The translations under genes were made by a program, and so were the position numbers. Below the pieces are notes generated by a model. That model saw only the letters and a program-made list of their open reading frames with translations. It was not told the DNA's origin and made no database searches. Below, piece after piece: positions 6,958 through 12,077 of a stretch of 12,077 bases of DNA (within the stretch, counting starts at the first letter, position 1; every line of letters starts with the position of its first letter). The stretch is taken from NCBI GenBank assembly GCA_030630585.1, contig DAOVMU010000023.1, forward strand, positions 1-12,077, given 5' to 3'. The DNA comes from Candidatus Bathyarchaeota archaeon (GTDB taxonomy: Archaea > Thermoproteota > Bathyarchaeia > Bathyarchaeales > Bathycorpusculaceae).

Positions 6958-7809
6958 TTAATGACTTCGTTTTTTCTTTGAGACTTTCAATAACTGACGA
7001 AAATTTTCTTTCAGGTTTTCAAAGGAAATTCCTAGTACGTCAATTTTCTCAATTTTTCCTTCACCGAGGCCTCTGTTCATTGCTTCTAGTATGACTGGCA
7101 TTTTCTCAGGATCCAAGCCAACAAGAGCAGCCCCAACTGCCTCTACGGCGACTGCGTCTCTTCCAACCAAGAGGATGTTAGTTTTTATTCTGTACCGAGT
7201 GCTGTCTGGTCCAACATGTGGGTTAGCTCCTGCTCCGCGATAAGTGTATGTACCATCTAGAACAACAAGGTCTATTCCACCTATCGCCTCATAAGCGTCA
7301 AGGAGAGCTGTCTCCAGCTTCTTGTGGAACCTTGCTTTCTTTCTGTCCGGAATCAAGCCTAACAGGTTCTTCAAAATGCTTCCTTTCTCAAACGTGCGTA
7401 ACACATGGGTGCTTACGAAGACGTTGGGTTTAAAGAGTATGTGCGAAAAGCCTATTTCTTCGTCAGTAATCTTGACTTTTCTAGTGTTTGCGTCTTCTGA
7501 GAGATTGAAGGGCACAACTCTTTCAGTGAAGAGCGTCTTCCAGATTTGAAGCCTTTCTGTACCCGTTCCTTTGTAGTTGTCGGACTCAGCAAGGAAAATC
7601 CGTGGGGCCTGGTTGAAGCTGTTAGCGATTGCATTAACTACGTTGACTGTGGAGTGAGTTTCTGCTTTATGATTGAAAACCCCTACTTTGATGACGACAG
7701 GTCTCTTCTTTGTGTTCAAGTCGTCTATGTTTCCGATAAGTTTGAGCGCTTGTTTAAGGGATCTTTGAACATCTCCATTGAATTCAACTATAGCAACCTT
7801 TGATATCAC
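6958..7809 (-). CDS. DUF362 family protein
   Basis: A 283-residue protein of the DUF362 family (Pfam PF04015), whose biochemical role is not settled; some members carry ferredoxin domains, this one does not. Family marks seen: VVIKVGVFNHK near the N-terminus; the F(K)PNVFVSTHVLRTFEKGSILKN segment with the histidine/lysine pattern; ARFHKKLETALLDAYEAIG; LVVLDGTYTYRGAGANP; and the C-terminal LLVGRDAVAVEAVGAALVG followed by GLGEGKIEKIDVLG. I choose GTG 7809 because GGTGA (7815-7819) is 5 bases upstream; GTG 7818 is also in frame. It starts 55 bases downstream of the HTH/BtrH-like gene on the same strand, with no terminator between, so the two are likely co-transcribed. The cysteine-free, ferredoxin-free form argues against a direct electron-transfer role. 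Confidence 0.88.
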   Translation of the reverse strand: MISKVAIVEFNGDVQRSLKQALKLIGNIDDLNTKKRPVVIKVGVFNHKAETHSTVNVVNAIANSFNQAPRIFLAESDNYKGTGTERLQIWKTLFTERVVPFNLSEDANTRKVKITDEEIGFSHILFKPNVFVSTHVLRTFEKGSILKNLLGLIPDRKKARFHKKLETALLDAYEAIGGIDLVVLDGTYTYRGAGANPHVGPDSTRYRIKTNILLVGRDAVAVEAVGAALVGLDPEKMPVILEAMNRGLGEGKIEKIDVLGISFENLKENFRQLLKVSKKKRSH

Positions 7810-7864
7810 ACTTGTCACCTTAAACCATTATACACGGGCATCGCATCTTCATCTTTCTAACGGC

Positions 7865-9241
7865 TCATTCTTCGAGTGCTTTTTTCATGTGTTTGATGGC
7901 TTCTTCCTCGAATGGCTTAACTTTCCTGAGTATCTCCGCTCCTTTCTTTCGATCCTCCAGTTTCATTTCACCTTGGAATTTGAAGGGGAAGATTCGCATA
8001 AATTCTTCCATGAGCTTCCAGCCTTTCTCGTAACACTTTGCAGCTTCTTGCAAGTGCTTCAATTGTTCTCCATGATATTTCTTCGCAAGTCGAGTTAGGA
8101 ACTCTCTAGACATCCACCGACCTTCAGCGACGCAAGCACCAACATAACTGTTACCCATGTAGTTTTGTTTTTCTTCCGGAAGGGTCTCTAGAACGTTCGC
8201 CCATTCATCCAAAGCTGTGGGGCCTCCAACATAATTGCCGAGGATTGGAACATTAGCTGCCGCGAAGTTGATGGCTCTCTCAAGTGCCTCTCTGTCAGCT
8301 TCTGTAGCGTCCATGTCAACTTTGTCTCGGAAGAAGAAAGCATCAATGCAACCTGGTGCTCTTAAGTCGTAGAAGTTGATGGGTTCTTCTGGTTTTTTAG
8401 TGAGTGTTCGGAATGTGCTTGTTATATAGGAGTTTCCCTTATAGCCCTTGACGATTCCATACTCTGGCACGATCAGTCCCCAGAGAACTACTGGTCTGTC
8501 TCTTTCGTCTATTTCCCGTTTGATTTTGTCGAATAGTTTCTTTGCTATTTCGATTTCTTGAGGCGTTGGATTGCCTTCCTTTGCTGGATAATCGTGTGGA
8601 TATTCGTAGTGTTCTATCGTCCATCCGAGGCTTTCGGTTCCTTTGTGAATTCGCTTCCAAGTCTTAGGGGGTAGGGCGGTTGGTCCGGAAGGACAGGTTA
8701 CGCCTTTAGAGACGTTGATTAGGAATGCGTAGCCGGAGTAGCCGCCTACATCAACAGTGTCGCAGTCAACGCCTAATGCTTTTAGTGATCCTGCTATTGC
8801 GCCAGTGTAGGAAAGCCAACATGATTGATACTCGGTTTTTTTATTTATTATTTTCTTATTCAATTTTTTTCCCTCAATCAAGCCTTTGGTGTAACTTCTG
8901 AGTAGAAGCTCGCGTCTCTCCTCTTCTCTTCGAGTAGAATCTTTGTACGTCGCTGCTGCGGCGTTTAATAGTTCCTTACCATCAATTGTTAGGATGTATT
9001 CTCCTCTGGCAACTCTTTTGACGAGTCCTTTTTTCATCAGTAGGTTTAGGTGGTTGGCTAGAGCTGTTTTTGATAGTTCTGTGTGTTGCATTAATTTGGA
9101 AAATTCATGTTCTTCTCGTAAGAGTAGTGCAAGTATTTGTATCCTTGCTGGATGCGCAGCGGATTTTAGTAGTTCTGCTATTCCTTTGGGAGATTCGAAG
9201 AGGATGCTTTGTAACTGTTTTTCATGAATCTTCTTGCTCAA
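7865..9241 (-). CDS. ArsR-type HTH fused to a BtrH_N-like papain-fold domain
   Basis: A 458-residue two-domain protein. Residues about 20-100 form an ArsR-type winged HTH (AAHPARIQILALLL, then LSKTALANHLNLLMKKGLV and wing ARGEYILTIDG). A charged linker (about 100-137) leads to a domain resembling the N-terminal domain of butirosin protein BtrH and C39/papain-like folds: C141 in YQSCWLSYTGAIAG, GGYSGYAFLI (166-175), RPVVLWGLIVPEYGIVKGY (249-267) and GPTALDEWANVLE (340-352). BtrH itself is an acyltransferase; whether C141 is catalytic here is open. The TTG start follows an in-frame stop directly and has AAGGTG (9250-9255) upstream. The architecture suggests a one-component sensor whose enzyme-like domain binds or modifies a small molecule. 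It heads a likely operon with the DUF362 gene. Domain naming is from memory; the fusion itself is clear. Confidence 0.8.
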   Translation of the reverse strand: MSKKIHEKQLQSILFESPKGIAELLKSAAHPARIQILALLLREEHEFSKLMQHTELSKTALANHLNLLMKKGLVKRVARGEYILTIDGKELLNAAAATYKDSTRREEERRELLLRSYTKGLIEGKKLNKKIINKKTEYQSCWLSYTGAIAGSLKALGVDCDTVDVGGYSGYAFLINVSKGVTCPSGPTALPPKTWKRIHKGTESLGWTIEHYEYPHDYPAKEGNPTPQEIEIAKKLFDKIKREIDERDRPVVLWGLIVPEYGIVKGYKGNSYITSTFRTLTKKPEEPINFYDLRAPGCIDAFFFRDKVDMDATEADREALERAINFAAANVPILGNYVGGPTALDEWANVLETLPEEKQNYMGNSYVGACVAEGRWMSREFLTRLAKKYHGEQLKHLQEAAKCYEKGWKLMEEFMRIFPFKFQGEMKLEDRKKGAEILRKVKPFEEEAIKHMKKALEE

Positions 9242-9284
9242 CTAAGCTACACCTTAAGTGAACTAACCTGGGTGTTCAGCGTGA

Positions 9285-9290
9285 TTTAAA
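9285..9290 (-). promoter_or_regulatory. TATA box of the HTH/BtrH-DUF362 operon, flanked by direct repeats
   Basis: TTTAAA (CCCTTTAAATC on the minus strand) predicts a start near 9262 and a leader of about 20 bases. TGAACTAA occurs at 9259-9266 and again at 9304-9311, bracketing the box, and the second lies in a TTTAG/CTAAA inverted repeat. These are candidates for autoregulation by the encoded HTH. Confidence 0.5.
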
Positions 9291-9458
9291 GGGTTCGTTT
9301 AGATGAACTAAAGTACTAATATTCGTGAATAACATTGATGTTGCAATGATGCCACACGGTCGGAGGCATTAAGGATTAGCGGTTACGCGAGGGTTTCCAG
9401 TGAGAATTCAAAGGGCTTCTAAAATGTGTACAATTTATGCGTTTCAACCTTGATAGAT

Positions 9459-9479
9459 TATAGACCCCCTATATTTTTT
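9459..9479 (+). terminator. hairpin plus T6, copy 1
   Basis: TATAG-ACCCC-CTATA is a perfect 5-base stem with a C-rich loop, followed by T6 (9474-9479). It is related to the element at 9544-9570. Confidence 0.4.
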
Positions 9480-9543
9480 GTGCATCGCCAACATTTAGCT
9501 TCGAATATGTATGAAGTATGTTCGCGATTTTTCCGCGCAAACA

Positions 9544-9570
9544 AAAAAAGATAGACCCCTCTAGATTTTT
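9544..9570 (+). terminator. hairpin plus T5, copy 2
   Basis: TAGA-CCCC-TCTA (9552-9563) is followed by GA and T5. The stem can extend through a GA/GA internal pair to A5 (9545-9549) with T5. It shares ATAGACCCC with copy 1 but has a different, still self-complementary stem. Confidence 0.4.
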
Positions 9571-9633
9571 CAATGTTGAAACTGTTGTCGTAATCATGTT
9601 GCGAAAGTTCGGCAAACTAGATTGCCCAAATGG

Positions 9634-9639
9634 TTTAAA
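9634..9639 (+). promoter_or_regulatory. TATA box of the PH-domain gene
   Basis: TTTAAA in TGGTTTAAAG predicts a transcription start near 9662. That lies downstream of GTG 9646 and upstream of TTG 9679, and so supports TTG as the start. Confidence 0.5.
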
Positions 9640-9678
9640 GCTTGAGTGATCTTTGTTTTCTGTTGGGATGGTGTTCGT

Positions 9679-10284
9679 TTGTCAATAGTAAAGCAATTTG
9701 GGGCTGACTCGGAGTTAAAGAAGCTTTATCATGTTTATCTTTGGATCGTGTTAGTAGGCGGTTTTCTTTGGTGGATGATTCCAATTGTTGTCTTTGTCTT
9801 GCTTTCATTTGAGATGTGGATTGGAGTTGTGGTTGCTCTGTCTTCTTTTGTTCCGCTTGTTATCGCTGTTGGCTTCGTCCTGTACTGGATTCCTAAGTTT
9901 TATTCTTCAATAACCTATATGTTAGAGGATGACAAGCTCACAGTTACTAAGGGCGTGTGGTGGAAGACTAAGAGTTTTGTGCCCTATAACCGCATAACCA
10001 ACATTAGCATTTGTCAAGGTCCGATTTCTAGGCATTATGGTTTGGGTAAGCTTTCGATTCAAACTGCAGGTTTCTCTGGGACAAGTAGCAGCGGTGGCAA
10101 AGTGGCAGAAGCCATAATTTTTGGAGTCAAGAGCTTTGAAGAGATAAAAGACATCATAATCACGTTCGTTAAGGGGATGAAGCCAGAAGCCATAGAAGCA
10201 GAAGCCGACGTCAAATCTTCAAAGGATATAAACCAACAAATTCTCACGGAACTACGCAAAATAAGAAAAGCCATAGAGAAATAA
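9679..10284 (+). CDS. membrane-anchored bacterial-type PH-domain protein (YdbS/YdbT-like)
   Basis: A 201-residue membrane protein with two adjacent hydrophobic spans (residues about 19-46 and 47-72) followed by a bPH2-type pleckstrin-homology fold. PH marks are YSSITYMLEDDKLTVTKGVWW, then KTKSFVPYNRITNISICQGP and YGLGKLSIQTAGFSG, the characteristic strand-turn-strand series of PF03703. The last 20 residues (DINQQILTELRKIRKAIEK) form an amphipathic helix. The start TTG 9679 is chosen because GGTG (9670-9673) is 5 bases upstream and the TATA box at 9634 places the 5' end near 9662; the longer GTG 9646 form would start before the transcript. Family members sit at the membrane with unknown ligands. 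It converges with the MazG gene, 16 bases away. Confidence 0.85.
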   Translation: MSIVKQFGADSELKKLYHVYLWIVLVGGFLWWMIPIVVFVLLSFEMWIGVVVALSSFVPLVIAVGFVLYWIPKFYSSITYMLEDDKLTVTKGVWWKTKSFVPYNRITNISICQGPISRHYGLGKLSIQTAGFSGTSSSGGKVAEAIIFGVKSFEEIKDIIITFVKGMKPEAIEAEADVKSSKDINQQILTELRKIRKAIEK

Positions 10285-10300
10285 GCGCACACTAAGAGAC

Positions 10301-10615
10301 TTAGATAACGTAATTTCGAGTTCTCGCATAAAAGCTGCATTGGCAGGGTGAGTGTCCACATTTTGGGCATTTGCTGTCATACTTGTTTAAGACTGCCTTT
10401 TCAAGGTCTACGTCCATGACGTTTGCAAGCGAAGCCAACCATGCATTGACGTCTGCAAACTCGTTTTCCAAAGCTTTTTTATCGTCTGTCTTCAATGCTT
10501 CCCCTAGTTCTTTCACTTCATCCACAAGCCAGTCGAATGTTCCTTCTATACTCCGTTTAGAATCTCTATGGAAATATATACGCCGCATCATCTCCTGAAA
10601 TTCACGCATATGCAT
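10301..10615 (-). CDS. MazG-type nucleotide pyrophosphohydrolase with C-terminal zinc knuckle
   Basis: A 104-residue all-alpha NTP pyrophosphohydrolase of the MazG-like group, which cleaves (d)NTPs or modified nucleotides to the monophosphate and pyrophosphate and so cleans the nucleotide pool. Metal-binding motif seen: E33-x2-E36 (DEVKELGEAL), then E52-x2-D55 (ENEFADVNAWL). The C-terminal tail carries CPKCGHSPCQC (C83, C86, C91, C93), a likely zinc site not present in the simplest MazG domains. The start ATG 10615 is used; ATG 10609 is also possible. AAGTGAAG (10620-10627) serves as a weak ribosome binding site. It is divergent from the GNAT gene across an 81-base region with one shared TATA-like element. 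Likely a dimer or tetramer, as in the family. Confidence 0.88.
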   Translation of the reverse strand: MHMREFQEMMRRIYFHRDSKRSIEGTFDWLVDEVKELGEALKTDDKKALENEFADVNAWLASLANVMDVDLEKAVLNKYDSKCPKCGHSPCQCSFYARTRNYVI

Positions 10616-10653
10616 ATTTCTTCACTTTATGTTCTCTGAAAACGTATAAGCAA

Positions 10654-10661
10654 TATTTAAA
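10654..10661. promoter_or_regulatory. shared symmetric TATA element of divergent MazG and GNAT genes
   Basis: TATTTAAA contains the self-complementary TTTAAA. Read rightward it predicts a start near 10685, 12 bases before the GNAT ATG; read leftward near 10632, 17 bases before the MazG ATG. A separate leftward TATA at 10642-10649 (CTTATACG) is an alternative for MazG. Confidence 0.4.
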
Positions 10662-10696
10662 GCAAACAACAAACCAAACTTCAATCTGGTGAAAAA

Positions 10697-11200
10697 ATGA
10701 CTCTGTCATTTACCATTCGGAAATACCAAGAACAAGACAAGGAGCAATGCCGCGGTTTGTGGAGAGAGCTGACAGAATGGCATCGTGAAATCTATCAAGA
10801 CCCAAATATTGGCGGAGAACATCCAGAAGATCACTTCGATAAACACTTAGTTGCGGTTGGACCCGACCAACTATGGGTCGCTGTATCCGACTCTAAAATA
10901 GTTGGGCTTGTTGGACTGATGTTGAAGGATGAAGAAACTGAAATAGAACCACTCATAGTCAGCAAACCATACCGCCGCAAGGGAATAGGAACAAAACTGA
11001 TAGAAACAGTCGTTTCTGAAGCCAGAAAAAAAGGGGCGAAATATCTCAACATAGGGCCAGTGGCACGAAACGTAAGAACCATAAAATTCCTATACAAAAT
11101 AGGCTTCAAAAACCTTGGATACATCACCCTATTCATTGACTTCTCCAAGCGTCCTTGGAAATCAGGACCCGCAATCTTCGGATGCAAATTTAACTACTAA
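10697..11200 (+). CDS. GNAT-family N-acetyltransferase
   Basis: A 167-residue single-domain GNAT enzyme that transfers acetyl from acetyl-CoA to an amine; the substrate is unknown. Seen: the N-terminal strand TIRKYQEQDKEQCRGLWREL, the central VAVSDSKIVGLVGLML strand pair, and the acetyl-CoA pyrophosphate loop RRKGIG (R93-G98) followed by the helix TKLIETVVSEARKKGA. The C-terminal FLYKIGFKNLG is the usual motif B end. ATG 10697 has GGTGA (10688-10692) at 4 bases. The C-terminus runs 20-25 residues past the last core strand. It converges on the flavoprotein gene; the space between holds a decayed DUF488 gene. The family is certain, the substrate not. Confidence 0.9.
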   Translation: MTLSFTIRKYQEQDKEQCRGLWRELTEWHREIYQDPNIGGEHPEDHFDKHLVAVGPDQLWVAVSDSKIVGLVGLMLKDEETEIEPLIVSKPYRRKGIGTKLIETVVSEARKKGAKYLNIGPVARNVRTIKFLYKIGFKNLGYITLFIDFSKRPWKSGPAIFGCKFNY

Positions 11201-11236
11201 CAGATGACAGGCATGTAGCTTAAGAAAATTCAGAAA

Positions 11237-11379
11237 CTAAATCAGAAGGTCCATTTGTTCCTTCTTAAACTGTTCAATCTTAGATGTCGGAAAACTGCGA
11301 ACATACTAAGCACTTGAATCCTATGCTCACCCAACAATTCGAGAAAAGTCTTAATTGAACGGTTGCTGTGTCCAATCAC
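11237..11379 (-). pseudogene. frameshifted remnant of a DUF488 gene
   Basis: On the minus strand, from GTG 11379, the frame reads VIGHSNRSIKTFLELLGEHR then IQVL, a close match to the start of DUF488 proteins (TIGHSNRS...LL..H.I..L). It then loses the family pattern. In the other frame, from 11299, it continues RSFPTSKIEQFKKEQMDLLI, which is the expected next part (VDVRSFP.S). A one-base deletion between about 11300 and 11307 would explain the switch. A stop precedes the GTG (TGA 11380-11382), a TAG follows at 11237-11239, and the rest of the roughly 120-150 residue domain is missing. It lies 20 bases downstream of the flavoprotein stop, same strand, so it was probably the next gene of that operon. 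The converging GNAT gene now occupies the place of its 3' part. Confidence 0.75.
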
Positions 11380-11399
11380 TCACAATGTAATCTGCAATC

Positions 11400-12002
11400 T
11401 TATCGCTTACTTTCCCATCGTTTAAGCACTAAACTCACTAAGTTGTCTAATCTATCCCTAACTTTCTCATCCTCAATCAACGTTCCCGAAACCGAACTCT
11501 GACCGTATTCCGCAGACTGCAACAATAATGATGGTGGCGGATATTTACAGTCATAATGATCCAGAATCACTGTGTGATATGCAAGGTCACCTCCAGCAGG
11601 AATGTTTCCTATCACGATTAATGCTGTAATTTTACTTGACACGTATTGTTCAAATTCTTCGGAATCTTTGATAATTCCTTGAGCTCTTTCTCCAAAAGCG
11701 CAATATAGACTTGCTGCCTTGCCACCATACGTTGGAACCGAAAGCACAATGATGTCTGCTTCTTTCATTTTGCTGTAAATCCTTGGCACATCATCTTGAA
11801 TCGGGCATTCTTCATCTTTGCCTCTTAATTCGCGAGCGAAGCATTCGTAATTGCAATGGCTACACGGTTTTATCTCGCAGTCATAAGCATTAATAACATC
11901 AGTCTCAAATCCTTGCTCTCTTAGCTTCGTTAACACGTAATCTACGCAGTTTAAGCAGTTCCCTCTTTTCCTTGCACTAAACGCTATGCCTAAAGCTTTC
12001 AT
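11400..12002 (-). CDS. flavodoxin-fold NAD(P)H:FMN reductase / iron-sulfur flavoprotein
   Basis: A 200-residue protein of the NADPH-dependent FMN reductase superfamily (PF03358), probably an iron-sulfur flavoprotein that carries electrons in the cytoplasm. Seen: the FMN-phosphate loop FSARKRGNC (residues 8-16), the cysteine cluster CSHCNYEC (47, 50, 54) with C66 in EECPIQDD, the ADIIVLSVPTYGG strand and flavin loop (82-94), and KITALIVIGN. The cysteine spacing C-x2-C-x3-C-x11-C is wider than the classic methanogen CX2CX2CX4-7C, so cluster binding is likely but not certain. ATG 12002 begins 12 bases after the stop of an upstream minus-strand gene, an operon-like spacing. A CATAAAAA element near 12024-12031 could alternatively make it leaderless. 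Confidence 0.85.
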   Translation of the reverse strand: MKALGIAFSARKRGNCLNCVDYVLTKLREQGFETDVINAYDCEIKPCSHCNYECFARELRGKDEECPIQDDVPRIYSKMKEADIIVLSVPTYGGKAASLYCAFGERAQGIIKDSEEFEQYVSSKITALIVIGNIPAGGDLAYHTVILDHYDCKYPPPSLLLQSAEYGQSSVSGTLIEDEKVRDRLDNLVSLVLKRWESKR

Positions 12003-12014
12003 GTGTTTTCTCTT

Positions 12015-12077
12015 TCAGCGGATTTTTATGTACTTGTATGCTTCTGTCGCGTTCTCAAAGCAGTAATGCACTTTCTG
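12015..12077 (-). CDS. 3' end of an upstream minus-strand gene (partial)
   Basis: The frame is open from the window edge and ends with TGA at 12015-12017. The 20 residues end CFENATEAYKYIKIR. The fragment is too short to assign; the charged, helical end and the 12-base gap before the flavoprotein ATG suggest a real gene in the same operon. Confidence 0.4.
   Translation of the reverse strand, partial: QKVHYCFENATEAYKYIKIR

Larger units (their letters stand above)
9312..9633. other. gene-poor region between divergent promoters
   Basis: No protein gene is supported. Contents: a hairpin ATGCC (9349-9353)/GGCAT (9365-9369), two related hairpin plus T-run elements (9459-9479 and 9544-9570), and AT-rich spacer. 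The two hairpins read as terminators on the plus strand although no plus-strand gene ends nearby, so a small RNA transcribed rightward is possible. Confidence 0.45.

Noticed and set aside
8439..8660. Minus-strand 73-residue arginine/serine-rich frame inside the HTH/BtrH-like gene
   Set aside because: It is an out-of-frame shadow of a well-supported gene on the same strand, with low-complexity composition.
9290..9300. tRNA T-loop-like GGGTTCG
   Set aside because: No matching acceptor stem, anticodon arm or second half of a T-stem is present around it; it is the edge of the promoter region.
1..12077. CRISPR array or insertion sequence
   Set aside because: No regularly spaced repeats of 24-40 bases and no transposase gene with terminal repeats were seen.

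Overview
The window looks like a chromosomal piece of a PolD-bearing archaeon. Its left edge carries the C-terminal part of the large subunit of the archaea-specific DNA polymerase D. Several genes have TATA-like boxes (TTTAAA or TTTTTTATA) about 25-35 bases upstream, short leaders, GGTG-type ribosome binding sites and TTG or GTG starts. PolD rules out classical Crenarchaeota. A Bathyarchaeia-like or related uncultured lineage is my best guess, from general gene style only.

Layout. (1) 1-1976, plus strand: the PolD large subunit, a small winged-helix protein, and an uncatalogued 57-residue very basic protein translationally coupled to it. (2) 1977-6957, an accessory block: one 1266-residue minus-strand gene with an N-terminal nuclease-like domain, a degenerate NTPase-like middle and a long helical C-terminal half, which resembles an anti-phage effector. 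It has its own promoter, a perfect palindrome upstream and a T-run terminator. Next to it lies an 89-residue probable membrane protein bounded by two near-identical short repeats. Alternating CG tracts cluster on both flanks of the large gene and are absent inside it. (3) 6958-9241, minus strand: an ArsR-type HTH fused to a BtrH_N-like domain, followed by a DUF362 protein, apparently one operon. (4) 9242-9678: a gene-poor stretch with two hairpin/T-run elements and divergent promoters. (5) 9679-12077: a membrane PH-domain protein; a MazG-type pyrophosphohydrolase with a zinc-knuckle tail; a divergently transcribed GNAT acetyltransferase; a frameshifted DUF488 remnant; a flavodoxin-fold iron-sulfur flavoprotein; and the 3' end of one more minus-strand gene.

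How the genes work together: replication (PolD) and housekeeping-type enzymes surround one probable defence gene. The HTH-BtrH/DUF362 pair is the most cohesive two-gene unit of unknown function. The strongest candidate for a poorly described system is the large nuclease/STAND-like gene with its palindrome, possible minicistron and small membrane neighbour. The family assignments rest on motif recognition by eye; no database search was run.
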